Origin: Saksenaea vasiformis B4078
Taxonomy: Eukaryota; Mucoromycota; Mucoromycetes; Mucorales; Saksenaeaceae
Reading direction: 5' to 3'
DNA length: 58,755 bases
Assembly (NCBI GenBank): GCA_000697055.1
Contig: JNDT01002382.1
Location: 1 to 58,755, forward strand
Made by a program: the position numbers and the translations under genes. Below are positions 43,081-55,084 of the stretch, in pieces (the first letter of the stretch is position 1; each line of letters begins with the position of its first letter). The notes below the pieces were generated by a model. That model was not told the origin of the DNA. It searched no databases and saw nothing but the letters and a program-made list of their open reading frames with translations.

Positions 43081-44281
43081 CTAGACCGCTGTTGTTCCGA
43101 TGTGGAGGTTAGACAACAATGGTTCGAGATCCTTTACTTCAGTGGAAGGTGTTTGTTGTGGAGAGGGTGGTAATTTAGTTGTCTGATCATTTGATGTGAC
43201 CTTTTTTATAGTTGAGAAACTGGATGAAGTGGATCGCTGGGATCTTGGGGTGTCAGGAGGGGTCGGTAAAGAAGAAGAAGAAGAATCCGTTATCTTGTTC
43301 ACATTCAATGGTCGGAGTCGAAGTCTTTCGGCTTCATATTTTTCACATTCTGGGGTTCTTGTAAAATAGCGACATCGTTTGATACGTTCTCGGAGTTCAT
43401 GAAGACGAATGCGTTGTAAAGGATCGACACAGAGGATACGTTTTAAGATCTGATTGAGTTCTCGTGAGATGGGAAGAATTGTCAGGAGTAGATCTGGATT
43501 TTCCATGTACGCTCGGAACGTTTCGTCTCTTGGTGATGCATGTCGCCAAGGATTTCTACCCGCCGCCAAATTGATGAGAATAATACCCAAAGACCAGATA
43601 TCATTGGCATCCGACCGATAACCCATGTGATGTCCTTGTGTAATGTCCCCTTGACACTCTGTGTGCAAAGATAAATGAAGCGTTAGAAGGCCTCCACCAT
43701 ACACACACAATGCCATTTTTCTTTTTACCTGGGGAGAAGTAATAACTACTTCCACAACCATATTCTTTGGAAATCGAGTTCATTGTTGCCAAGCCAAAAT
43801 CGGCTAATTTGACATTGCGTCCTGCATCAAAAACAAGTACATTTTCCGGCTTTAAATCCCGATGATAAACGTGGTTTTCGTGACAATAAGTAACGGCGTC
43901 TAGGAGTTGTAGGAAAGTTCGACGGATACGTTGATGATGACCATAATACATGTCTTTATCGGCGATGGCAGAAAACAGATCCCCTTCAGGACCATATTCA
44001 AGTACGACATGAATCCACGAGGTGGTGCGAATAATACGATCAAGTCGGATGATGTTTGGATGCATCATTTGAGAATGTAATGCAATTTCAGTACGTTGGA
44101 AATTTTTTTGACGTTCATCTAATCCAGTTTGGGGAAGTGACTTGATAGCATAATGTCGTTTTGTATGCATATGTCGGGCACGATAAACCTGACCATACCC
44201 TCCAAAACCAAGTACATCAATGATTTCAAAATCACCAATCAATGTACCAATTGGTAGTGTTGCTCGTGTAAGTGTAGTCAT
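43081..44281 (-). CDS. Ran1/Pat1-like serine/threonine protein kinase
   Basis: Two exons in coding order 44281-43729 and 43658-43081; 376 aa. The kinase domain covers about residues 15-285. It has the glycine loop GFGGYGQV, the lysine in YAIKSL, the catalytic loop HRDLKPENVL, the magnesium motif ADFGLAT, the activation segment end SSYYFSPE (split by the 70-bp intron) and DIWSLGIILINLAAGRNPW. The SPE in place of APE and the overall wording resemble fission yeast Ran1/Pat1 and budding yeast Sks1/Vhs1. A Ser/Thr/Pro-rich C-terminal tail (TPPDTPRSQRS) may be a phosphorylated regulatory region. In yeasts these kinases link nutrients to growth and meiosis; the role here is inferred. The 5' flank is full of GAA repeats and points away from the antiporter gene at 44795. 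Confidence 0.93.
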
Positions 44282-44794
44282 TAATAATAATAATTATTAT
44301 TAGGCAAAGAGTAACAAAGAAGAAGAAGAAGAAGAAAGATTTAATGCGAAAAGAAAAGAAAAGAAGAAGAAGAAAAAGGAAAAACGGCAAGAATTGTGGT
44401 GGGATTTATAAACATTTGACTGAAATTCTGCTTATGGGAAAAAAAAAAGGGATATAAAAAGAGAGAGAGAGACAGACAGAGAGACAGGAAAGAATGAGTG
44501 GAGTGAGTAAAAGAGGGAAATGTGCGTATATGTATGTGTGTGAGTGTGCACGCGTGCGTTTGTGTGTGTTGTATGGATTATGAGATTTTTTTTGGGGGGA
44601 GGAGTTGATTACTTTTTTTAGGATTCCGGAGTTTTGTGTGTGTGCGCGTGTGTTGTACCCTTTGAGTGACCGTCGATCCCCGCTTTTCCCAAACGCCCTC
44701 TTTTCTTTCCTTTAAACATTTATCTGCGTGTCTATGTAAAGTAAAGAAAGAAAAAAAAAGGCCCTGCGTTTTTATATATTATCAGTTTAAAGCC
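44282..44794. promoter_or_regulatory. Divergent intergenic region between kinase and antiporter
   Basis: About 510 bp shared by two divergent genes. It contains purine-rich runs (gaagaagaagaag at about 44320, gagagagaga at 44461) and a GT-rich stretch (44530-44570, 44635-44655). Purine/pyrimidine asymmetric leaders are common beside fungal start sites. No defined operator is claimed. Confidence 0.45.
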
Positions 44795-47077
44795 ATGCAG
44801 TTTCCTATCCTTCTCACGATTCTTTTCCTTTGCTTCACACCACGTGGAATCTTTGGTGATATACAAGTAAGAAAAACACCTTTCTCTTATCGTTTTTGTT
44901 GTTGTTTACCAGTTTTTTCTTTTTTATATAGAAAGACACCAAGGAAGTTGTCGCCATATTTCAACAAGGTTATACACATAAACAACAACTTCAACGTGAA
45001 CAAGAACGATTACAAAAAAGCATTGAAGCATTCGGCACTGTTCACGATGCTACCCTTTATCGATTAGCACGCATCAAAGTCGACGATTTTGTTGCATTTG
45101 AAACTCTGGTTTTTGGCATGATCAACCTTTATGCAGACACTGTCAAAAACAAAACTTATGACTTCCGAACTCCTGCCCTGAAATTAACTTTCGACTTTCA
45201 GTTGGCCATCAAGGAATCACATCACCATCTACAAACCAATGCACTAGAAGATCTAGACGTTCATTTCCCTGTTCTTGAAGCAGAAGAAGACACGCTAGAA
45301 GAGGGGACAGATTCACGCGAATCCATGCAGTATATGCTTCATGAAATGCTGCAAGATGTTCGTAAGAATGCCGATCAGCTAGAAGAAGGCATGCAGCAGC
45401 ACAATCTTGCTTTTGCATCGGGTGATCATGCATCCATCGAAACCGTACTACGTCTAAGTGACGATACAACAGAAGGAAAAGAAGGCTCAGAGGAAAACAG
45501 AGTGACCTTGATTGATCAAGATAACAATGAATATATCATGACACGTCCATCCGATACCACTGTCATCTATGAAGGTAAAAAAAAAAAGAAAATCTCGAAG
45601 ATGAGTTCTTTGATATTCACATTTTATAATCATAATAATAGATATGCAGCTTTTGCATGATCTTATTCTTATCCTTGTATTGTCATTTCTCTTTGGTTGG
45701 TTCTTTTCCATTATTGGATTACCAGGTAGCGTACTGAAAATAAAAAAAGACACATTAGGCTGAACTTCCATCCTGACCGAAATTACGCCAGCATTTTTTG
45801 GGTACATGTTAGCAGGCATCGTCGTAGGACCCTCCGGTTACAATCTGATCAAGGTAAAAAAAAAAAAAAAAAAAAAAGGATAAAGAAAGAAAGAGGAATG
45901 ACTAATTCGATGTATATTTCCCCAGGAACTAATTCAAACGGAGACACTTGCCCAATTGGGCGTCGTCTTGATCGTCTTTGTGCTTGGCTTGGAGTTTTCC
46001 CTGGAAAAAATCAAAGCCATGTGGAGATTAGCACTCGGTGGAGCGGTCACTATCCTGATGGTCACCGTCCTCTTTTTTGTTATAGTGGGCACGGCTCTAG
46101 GAGCAACGACAAAGGAATCCATCTTTTTGGGCATGTGCGTCAGTTTGAGTTCGACAGCCGTTGTCGTCAAATGCATCAAATTGGATCATTTGGAACATCT
46201 CTACGGTCTCTTGGTCATGCAAGACGTTATCTTAGGTTTTATGCTGGTAAGGACAAGGAAAAAAAAAAACAAAAACACGATCCATATCCTTGTCTTACGT
46301 TGTTTGGTAATCTAGGCTGTGATTCCTGCGCTTGCAAAGTCAGGTATCCAAGTTTTCTTTGCCATCTTGAAAATCGGGTTGTCGTTTGCCATTTTTGGTC
46401 TTGTTTGTTTTGCCATTGCACGTCTGTTGCCGGTACTTCCGCGTGCTCTCCGAAAGATGTTCCCCAAACAATCATTACAGAACAATCACGAACTGATGTT
46501 GCTCGGCACAATCGCCATCTGCATGAGCATGTTGGTGATTTCCGAACATCTCGGTCTAGGCATGGAATTGGGTTGTTTTGCGGCAGGGGTCATTGTTCGA
46601 TCGCGCAAACAGATGTTTGAACAAGCACATATTGTCATTGAACCTGTTCGCGATCTCTTTGCCTGTTTGTTCTTTGCTTCCATCGGTCTTCATGTCTATC
46701 CAAGTTTCCTGGCGTCGGAAGCCGTGCTCTTATTCACTTTAGCTGCGGCAGTCATCGGCTTCAAGTATATTGTCGCGTCTATTATTTTGCTGTTTTTCAA
46801 GATCGATATCAGCAAATCCTCCACGATGGCTGTTGCACTAGCACAAATATCTGAATTTGGGTTTGTCCTTGCTTCTCGTGCAAAACAACTGAACATCATC
46901 ACAAGGGAAGTATATTATCTTCTCCTTGGCGTCACCTCACTCACACTCATGGCAACTCCTTTGCTATGGAAAATAACCCATCGCTCCTCTTCTTCCTCCT
47001 CTTCTCATTCATCCAAAGACCCTGATGACCATGAGTCTCTCTGTCCTTTGTCTGAAGAAGGGGATAAATACGCCTGA
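44795..47077 (+). CDS. KEA/TMCO3-like monovalent cation/H+ antiporter
   Basis: Six exons, 44795-44866, 44932-45574, 45642-45725, 45792-45853, 45926-46246, 46316-47077; 647 aa, phases consistent, introns 65-72 bp. Residues 1-22 form a signal peptide (MQFPILLTILFLCFTPRGIFG). A luminal, coiled-coil region of about 230 residues follows (QQLQREQERLQKSIE). From about 245 onward is the CPA2 membrane domain: GLPAFFGYMLAGIVVGPSG, GVVLIVFVLGLEFSLEKIK, SLSSTAVVVKCI, ELGCFAAGVIV and LAQISEFGFVLASRA. This layout equals animal TMCO3 and plant KEA4-6, K+/H+ exchangers of Golgi and endosomes. The C-terminus is a serine run and an acidic tail. The ion and membrane here are inferred from the family. The 45854-45925 intron contains a run of about 20 A. 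Confidence 0.93.
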
Positions 47078-50000
47078 TCTTCTTTCTTTCCTTCTCTCCT
47101 AGCTTTCCATTTCTGTACAGCCAATTGTAAATCGATCTCATATTTTTTCTTTTGTTTATACTCATCCTTTAGCGCCCAAAGATAAAAAAAAAAAAATCAA
47201 AGTGTGACATTCTCCAAACATGGAAAATCGGAAAGGGGTTGTATGGGGTCCCCGTCTTTCTTTTTTAGTGACGGTAAAAAATAACATCCCTCTCTTTTTT
47301 TGGGGGGAGAGAGAGAGAAAGAGAGAGAGGAACATCATCTGATGCAACACACTTGTTTCCTTGTTTGACTCTCACGCCCTCCCTCGGCAACTTAGTAACT
47401 GTCCGTGCTTTTTGAATGTGATACATAACCAATTAGTTTGGGTCATTGCAAACGCTTGAAACAAATGGCGATCAACTTATCTTCCCTATGGTTAAAATCA
47501 TGCGGATGTAAAAAAAAAACACGAGAAAGTTTCTTGTGTGTCGTACAAAGAATTCACTATCTCTCTCTTTTTCATGCATTTCATTTGGAATTGACAAAAA
47601 AGAAATCTCCCGCCCAACCTTGCACACACACACACACACACAAGTCTTATTGTTTCTGATCGGGAGAGGATGTTCCCGTCGTTACATTCAAAACAAACGA
47701 TCATTTTAACAAGAAATGTAACCATGATAACCATTCTACTCATCGCCTTTCTCTTCGTCGGCGAAATTGCCGCAGGCTTGTTAGCATTTTTTTTTAGGGA
47801 GACATCATAACCCCAAAAAAAAAAAAAAAAGAAATGCATCCGAAGAGCCAACAATTTGCCAACCAAACGAATTATCACTCCTTGGTGATACAACAACAAC
47901 AACATAACATAACAAATGCCTTGTCAATGCACACAAATGGGCCATGTTTAACTTTCTTAATGTGATCTTTTGGGCTGTGCACACACAAACGGGTTGAACT
48001 TTAACCTTGCAAAGGACAACACAAAAACCGCCTACTTTGATAGTCGTACAAAACTTGTATTCAACAGATGAATCTAACAACCGCGAGAGATTACGCCATT
48101 GTCCTGATTTCTACATAGAACAACCCCCGTCTTTCTTTCGATCCACTTTCAGTGCAAGAGACATACACACCGGTACATTTCATCCTGCAGTGAACTCAAT
48201 TTGATGCATAAAATCATGACCTTTTCTTGTTCCACAAAGTATCCTTTTTTTATTTTTTTTTTCCTTTCAAACAAACAATATCCCTTGAAATCATCAAGAT
48301 TCACTTGTTTTTCTTGCTACAACGTGATGAATCATGATAAGAATGAAAGCAACCAGTACTTGTACTTGCTTACTTAGACAGTAGGCCAAAGTACAATGTA
48401 GATTTATGCATACAGCAACCGTTAAGTCAAATCAATCTCTGCTATTTGTTTATTCGCCACGCCAACTTGTAAATTGGCAGCATCTGAAAATAACCTTTTC
48501 TTGAGTTGCTTGTTATTTGCTTTCCACGGATCACAATTCAGACTTCCCAAATACCGAGTGTCTGACAAAGTCTCCCTATTTACAAGGCACATTCCATGCT
48601 TACTGCCGGGTTATATGTATTTGTTTGCTTCTTTAAATAAAAAAAAGAAAAGGTTAACGGAACGATTCCAGATATCAAAGAAAGAAAGAAAGAAAGAAAA
48701 AAGGTTGTTGTAAGTTTCTTGAACTCGGACAATAAAGTAAATATGCTTGTATCGGCGTGCAACGGCAAATACTCCCGTCCTGGGTTACATAAGCTATTGT
48801 CTTATCAGGCTGCGCTCGGTATCCAATCACATTATCAAAGATTCTTAATCACTGAGTTGAAAGAATACATTGTTTCTACGGGAACTTACTTAGGCTTTAG
48901 TTTTAAAAGATCGTCCATTAGACCTTTTTTTATAGCATATTGTCAGCACTGGTGGTTTTCTTACGCCATCGCTATACGACACTTTGTGTATACTAGATAC
49001 AATAGCCATCTCGGGATAATAATAGAAGTGATAGAAGGTTGTCCAGCAGCTTTTCGCGATTTGCTCCCGTTGTTCCGTAATTACCGTCCGCGCTTGATTT
49101 ATTGGGATCAACGTCCTACTGCCTCATACGAAACTAACAGAGCAAGTTGCAAAATTTGTCAGTCCATCTTCGCCAGAAGTACTATACTTTGACCGCATTA
49201 TTTCTGTCTTCTACTTAACGAACATGGCCTTTTCTTCCTTTCCCCTCTATGGTTTGTTCAACAAAAGTGTAGGCAATAAACGTACTAAAAAGAAAAAAAG
49301 AAGTCATGGCCGAATGCACAACTCTTGAAAGTAAAATAAGCCGGGATCACCTTACTAGTCAAAAGGAGAACAATACCGAAAGGTGCGGGCTACACAAGGT
49401 GTTGTTGGTTTGTTACAGAAATTAGCAATTTCACGGCAGAATACCTAAACGGTCAATGTCATCTGTGCACTGTTGTACGCCCCACAAATAGTAGCAAATA
49501 ATAATAATAATAATAATAATTGATAAAGAAAATTTCGACAACAACGATGTTATAATCTCGTTCGCGTTTTGGAGCATGGATGCTCGATCACAGCCAATGT
49601 CATCGAAAGACAGAAGCGGAACTGCTTGATAAGATCGGAAAGACTCTTGTTATCGCTGCTTCAAGACAAAGACGATGCGCATCCTAATCTAATCCTTATT
49701 GAAAAAGTGGAGTACCACGGCATTCGAAAGCATGTGAAGAGGCTATTTCTCTAACTTCGAGTCAAGTCCAGTTGCATGAACAGATTGGAAGCTATTTTAC
49801 TTGGTGACCGCCTCTGACAGCATCAACAAACAAAAAAGCAAACAAGGTTTTTAAAAAAAAGTAAGTATGACTGTCACAACATCTTGGAACGATTCCATGT
49901 GTGCAGGATAGCTTGAATAATACAACAACACATCACATGGACAAAATCTATGACCTGGGTCGTCCGTTTGCCACATTGTGGTAGTACATGTTCTATGAGA

Positions 50001-51739
50001 AAACTGAACAAGTGATCTATTTTCTAGACGGAAGATGAGCAACACAAACCGTGGGAGGGGGAACCTTACAGAAAAAAACACGAGATCTCGATCAGGCCTA
50101 AGAAAGGGTAGTAGTGTTGCTCTAATGATTAGGGGTTAACGCCGAACGAGAATGAGTGGGATCTTCTTTAGGCGTGCGAATATTGAAGTAAGAAAGTGCT
50201 CTTTGTCCGATCTGGATACAAACGGGTTTCGAAGGTCACACGCACAGCAAATCGTTTTCAAAAGAGGGGGTTGACCTGATGGCCACTCTCAGGAATGATA
50301 GTTTCTCCGTGCTGTTGTCAACTCCCTTAACACAAAACTGACAGACCCTGAACTCTACACCTATAGCATTGGATTTGAGGGGTCCCAAACCACCCTGCAC
50401 TCTAAAAAGGAACCCTATTCGGGATGCACTCACTAAGTAGGGTATGATAGTGAAACAGCCTGTTGTTGGTTATGGTGAGCATTCGACATAGTAGATTGCC
50501 CTGTGTTCAACCACGCGTAAGTGATAGGGACTCTAGGAAAAATAAATGGGGACTTGCAGCGCCATTGGTCGAGCGACAATGGACTTTTTTTTTTATTTTC
50601 GGCTACTATAGCAATCCTATCGGCAGTTGAGGCATAGGATAGAGTCGCTTTGCTTCAGAAGCAAAAAGATTCAAATGCCGTACTAAAAAGAAGCTGGTCA
50701 TCCTGTACTTGATAGCTCCCTGTGAGTGAGTTCGATAGCAAAGATTGTGGAAAAGAAAGCCATCTTACACAGCTGTCACTTCTAGAGTACCGACTCGGCA
50801 GCAGATAGTAGTGACAGATTAATGCTCATTATTAGAGCAGACGTCATCTGCTCAACCCTTAGGTAGAGGATATCGCTACATTCGCACATGTAACATGGCG
50901 ATTAGGTGGTATCAATGTATGCACACGTACAACCAAGCAATAACAGATCTTGTGTTCGTTTCTAGGAATTGATTTTGTCCGAAGAATAATCCGGCATAGG
51001 AAGAGCATTATCAAAACAATGTGAGTGGGAGAGATTGGTCGGCTATTTTAAGAAAGAATTCAGTAATGCAAGCTCCTCGCGGTGAAGATAACGCTGAGAA
51101 TCTTTCGATACTTACAACCACATATGCTCGGAAGTGCCTTCTCTTAAATGAGACTGATCATGACATCAATATGCTGGTAAAAGATACGTTAGTACGAAAG
51201 TTCCTAACGAACGCATGCAACACTACCATTGGTGTGCTCTTCCTGCGAAAATTAGCTAAAACCAATGCAAAATCTGTAGTTCTGTCCAGTGAATCAACAA
51301 AGCTACACTCTTTCTTCCAATGGTATCAGAAATAGGAAGGAATAGCAATGTTATTTTACATATTCATCTATCTAGGACGACCTATGTACGCATGATCACA
51401 TGGGAAGCGAATTGGGTGAACATTCTTTCCGAGATACCATGGAAGAGTTGATACAGGCTGGATATTGCTGTGCGGGTATGCACAGTGTGATTTGCCACAG
51501 CCTAGGTTTCAGCACGGTAGTTAGATCCATGAAGGATGAATGTGTATGCAATAGGACCGTTGAAAAAGTAAAATGTCGTAATGTCGCAGTCGACGGCTCA
51601 TTCGACGGATACCCTCGCCCAATCATGTGCACTGGAAGTAGAGACGCAGAAGTCGTGCATCTGTCAAAAATATGGTTTACATGCCCATAAACGACACTAT
51701 CTTGGCTACTCCGTTCGTGGTGGTGACTTGTAAAATAGT
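47078..51739. other. Gene-poor block, first part
   Basis: About 4.7 kb with no recognised gene. Several open stretches exist (48719-49192 plus, 157 codons with FFIAYCQHWWFSY and SCKICQSIF; 51021-51335 plus; 51400-51690 plus, cysteine-containing). None shows domain motifs or a convincing start, and they may be decayed repeat genes. Also present are (CA)n 47623-47642, a GAGA run near 47310, (GAAA)n 48678-48700, (ATA)n 49498-49520 and a tRNA-like relic at 50621-50680. Confidence 0.4.
50621..50680 (+). ncRNA. tRNA-Leu(CAG)-like relic
   Basis: A perfect anticodon-arm hairpin (tttgc-ttcagaa-gcaaa, 50649-50665) has a 7-base loop with U33, anticodon CAG and A37. Upstream is an A-box-like word (aggcataggat), downstream a B-box-like word (gattcaaatgc). 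cggca (50621-50625) can pair with tgccg (50676-50680) as an acceptor-like stem. The T-arm does not fold and the total length (60 nt) is too short, so this is a degenerate tRNA gene or the head of a tRNA-derived SINE, not a functional tRNA. Confidence 0.35.
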
Positions 51740-52440
51740 AAGCTTTGAATACCCCATTTGCGTCATCATCTAAATACTACTTTTGCGTTGGTACCAAATT
51801 GATCTTGCAGCGGACACCCGAGAGCTTTTGCGCAGAGTCTCAGGTACCTTTACTTATACATCAAAGATGTATTGCGCTGACCTATTGTAATAGATCTCCC
51901 AACGGACCAATCGGAACAACCAAAGTGACAGAGGGATATTTCAAGGGACGCATGAATCCCTTTTTTTTTTCTTTTCCTTTCCTTTGGCTCCGTTTCCTAC
52001 ATAAAACGCCCCCGGTACGTACTGGGGTTGACTATATATACACAGAAACTCATGTTTTTTGATCGATTGTTTAGAACCATTGGTCGTTAAACTTTGACAC
52101 TGGCCGCTCTTTGGACGCCATGAACATTTTCTCCTACCCCCACAAAATGATGCGGGGTGCGGCACCCATCAAAGGATGGGATTACCCTTCGGGAGTAAGT
52201 AAACTGACATCCAAGTACTGTTCCATTTACTAATCCTGAACAAATTTTTATGCTGTCTATATGAATTTCGCGTCCATCGAGGGACCGCGTTAATGTAAGT
52301 AGTGTATGAATTTGTTTCCAACTTATGTATTAACGAACGCGTACTGGATTCTTTTCTTAGCGTAAAAGTGGGCTCCTCATGGCCGCAAAATTTATATAGA
52401 TTAGCGTAAAAACTTGTTCAATAAACAGGATAGCTATATC
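51740..52440 (+). mobile_element. LTR-like repeat, most complete copy
   Basis: This roughly 700-bp unit covers both halves seen separately elsewhere: 5' half = 27691-28065; 3' half = reverse complement of 55085-55520 and 9590-9895. It holds a TATA-like word (gactatatatacac, about 52029), a GC-rich block (gatgcggggtgcggcaccc), the phrase gtaagtaaactgacatcc, and ends with cttgttcaataaacagg, which includes a poly(A)-signal-like AATAAA. A promoter-like middle and poly(A) signal near the end fit an LTR; no internal retroelement genes are found in the window, so these would be solo LTRs. Confidence 0.55.
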
Positions 52441-53949
52441 ATGCATGCCTATAGGGTTGATTTCTTCGAGTAGACAACACAGTGAAGACAAGCGGAAAAT
52501 TTGAAGTTGCATTGAGGTTACCAAAGCTAATTATCCGAATAGATTCATAAAGAGGCACCGTTCTTTCTGTCTTGTGAAAGAGTGATCAGCGAAGAATGCA
52601 CGGTGGTAGTAAATAGTAGCGTCGTCTTTTGGCGCCAGGTGGCATCATGCACAAAATTGCCGTGGTGGACCTTAACCAATGTTGATAAGATACACCTACA
52701 CGGTACTAAATGCCAAGAACCACATCACTATCAATGCATGACACTATTTGTTGCATGTGTCAGAAGGCATGGCAACGCAGTTTCACGTAGCCAACATTAG
52801 TTAGAGGTTAATAGGCCCTTTTACTAACACTAGATGTTTTTACAACATATATATAGGTGTTCTTTGCAGAGTACTTAACAAGGAGGCCAGTTTTACGTTT
52901 TCTATCGTTGATGTCGTACGGAAGTCAAGATTGCCACTCCGCTGCAACACGTTGATGATCTGCAGCGGAAGAATTTCTATGGAAAAGCCGAGTCGTTCCG
53001 AAAGCGGAACAACAGATGGAGGCCAACAACTAAATGGATGTAGCCACTGGATTGGAATGGAAGGTATACTTTTTTTTTACCAGTAGAGCGTATTTAACCC
53101 GTTCATAGCAAGTTGTTCACTTTATAAGTAATCCTTTGCTCCTATCCTTTGTTTAAGCAGGGCGTATCAGTTGTAGCAAAAAAAAAAAAAAAAACGGGTG
53201 TCCTCTCATGCATTAATGGCAATGATTTTCTTACAGGTGCTATACTCTTTCTATGTTCGTGCTATTGAATGAGTAAAGAAAGAAGCTAGAAACTTATCGC
53301 AGAGGTAGGATAATGCTAGCCAGGACGGATTGTCTCCGATGCCGGTTATTTTTTACCACGGTTCGGAATCATGGAACACAACTCTAGCCAATCTCTGTGC
53401 AATGCAAATACAGGAAAGCAGTAGTCACCAACTAAGCTATGAAGTGCTCGCCTCAATGTGTTGCATGATGACCGACAAGTTCAGCTTATTTTTTCTATTG
53501 TTTAGAAGTGTGCATTATTTGGAATTACTGCTATTTCTTCTTTGTAAAAAGGAAGGAAAGAAAGAAGATTGGAGTCCGACCTCCCCGCTTAGGGGTGACA
53601 AGCTCCGCCCGAACGGCAGGGACTGTGTGGCAAGAAAAAAGAAACCGAAAAATAGGACAACAAAAATGAAGTCCTGTGGAAGGACTCCGTAGAAACAGAA
53701 TCCGTTTATGGGGTCAAGGTATTTATACGTTTTCAAAAAAAAAAAAAGATGAGGGGGGTTTTAGCATAAAACACCTCGAATGCGCTACGATGCACGAGTG
53801 ATCACCACAAAGACGGTAATAAGCAATATGATCCCATCTGTCGCACAATTTAATCAGGAACGGAGCAATAGAGAGCGTAAAGTGAGTTGACTGAAGGAGG
53901 TCCTCTTTTTTCTTTTCTTCTTTTCCTTTTCTTCTTCTTTTCCTTCCAT

Positions 53950-53982
<33 letters not shown>

Positions 53983-53987
53983 TCTTC
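52441..53987. other. Gene-poor block, second part
   Basis: No recognised gene. Short open stretches (52582-52800, 53330-53692) lack support. A (CT)n tract at 53949-53977 immediately precedes the next gene. Confidence 0.4.
53949..53977. promoter_or_regulatory. Pyrimidine (CT)n tract before the start codon
   Basis: A run of about 14 CT units ends 10 bp before the ATG at 53988, preceded by more T/C-rich sequence from 53905. Such tracts are typical of transcription starts or leaders of fungal genes. It may act in the leader of the 313-aa protein gene. Confidence 0.6.
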
Positions 53988-54929
53988 ATGGAAAGACCAA
54001 AGCGGTTCTCCTTTGCGGGACTTACTCGTAGCTTTTCATTCTCAGCACAACCCAAAAATGTCTCTCCTGCAAACCCAACAAAACCCGTACCGGCGGCTGA
54101 AGAAGACGAGGAGGACCGGCGAAGGCGACGTGCTCAAAAGTCACAGAGTTTGTATGTGAAATCGTTTCGCCATCTTGTCGGCAAGGACGATAAATCAGAA
54201 AGGAAATCCTTTGATGCAAAAGAAGCATCTCAGGTCAATAGCAAGGAGATTCGCAATAATATCCGACGATCACTTTCAGCTGTCGTGTATGCATCACCCC
54301 ACACATCATCCGACCCATCAAACTCTGCTCCAGGGGTGATGGTGCCTGTGCTGGTCACACCGGAGATGTCTGATGCCCATGGTGGACTTGTCATGGATGA
54401 ACCCAAGCCGATCGAGGAGGAAGTGAAAAAACCCAACAAAAAGAAAGTAGAATATGACAACAGCCTTGTTGTGATGCCAGAAGAAGAAAAAAATTCGGTG
54501 ATGATTGTATGGCAAGGTTACGGGTACAACGTCGACTTGAGTGAGGAGAATACGGTTGCCCGAGGCTTGTTGGGTGTTGGAGAACGAACTGGAAAAACAG
54601 TACAAGACAGCTTAGAGTCCCGGTTCGAAAGCAGTGTGTGGACGGACTATCGCGGGCTGATCCATCCGTTGCACCTGTTTGAATCTACAGAGCAGCAGGA
54701 AGAAGAAGAAGAAGAAGATGAAGGACGATGGACGGGATTAACAGTCAATGAGTTACGACGCTACTATGATAATTATGGGTCGATGATGCTCAAAATTCGA
54801 GAATCCCGTATGGTTGAACAACAGCGACACTATCATATTTTAGAAAAAGAAGGTCAAGCAAAAGGGGAATGGATTATACCCAAACTAAGTGAAGCTGAAT
54901 TGGTTCAAGAGGTTCAAGTGGCTGCATAA
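53988..54929 (+). CDS. Unrecognised 313-aa basic/acidic protein
   Basis: Single exon from ATG 53988 to TAA 54929. No domain recognised. The N-terminus is basic and serine-rich (MERPKRFSFAGLTRSFSFS), with RRRRRAQKSQSLYVKSF and IRRSLSAVV. These contain several Rxx-S sites that basophilic kinases could phosphorylate. Residues about 170-290 look folded: NSVMIVWQGYGYNVDLSEEN, ESRFESSVWTDYRGLIHP, an EEEEEEDE run, and LTVNELRRYYDNYGSMML. It ends in a helical segment. There is no signal peptide or membrane span, so it is probably cytosolic. Codon use and the (CT)n leader support a real gene. It is flanked by inverted copies of the LTR-like repeat about 1.5 kb upstream and 0.15 kb downstream. Confidence 0.8.
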   Translation: MERPKRFSFAGLTRSFSFSAQPKNVSPANPTKPVPAAEEDEEDRRRRRAQKSQSLYVKSFRHLVGKDDKSERKSFDAKEASQVNSKEIRNNIRRSLSAVVYASPHTSSDPSNSAPGVMVPVLVTPEMSDAHGGLVMDEPKPIEEEVKKPNKKKVEYDNSLVVMPEEEKNSVMIVWQGYGYNVDLSEENTVARGLLGVGERTGKTVQDSLESRFESSVWTDYRGLIHPLHLFESTEQQEEEEEEDEGRWTGLTVNELRRYYDNYGSMMLKIRESRMVEQQRHYHILEKEGQAKGEWIIPKLSEAELVQEVQVAA

Positions 54930-54934
54930 AGAAG

Positions 54935-54998
54935 GAAAGAAAGGCAGAAAGGCAGAAAGAAAGAAAGAAAAGAAAGAAAGAAAACAAGAAAAAGAAAG
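54935..54998. repeat. (GAAA)n simple repeat
   Basis: Degenerate gaaa/ggcagaaa units directly after the stop codon of the 313-aa protein gene. Confidence 0.9.
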
Positions 54999-55084
54999 AT
55001 TTTCTTTCGTTTGTAATTACATACACGCATCCCTCCCTCACTTTTCCTCGTAAAAGATTAGTATTTTTGTTCATTTACCTATTC

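Noticed and set aside
48719..49192. 157-codon frame as a confident gene
   Set aside because: It lacks an early ATG with context, a recognisable domain or introns. The composition could be chance in AT-rich DNA, so it is mentioned only as part of the gene-poor block.
50100..50170. tRNA-like sequence around aggggttaacgcc
   Set aside because: Only an A-box-like word is present; no anticodon or T arm follows.
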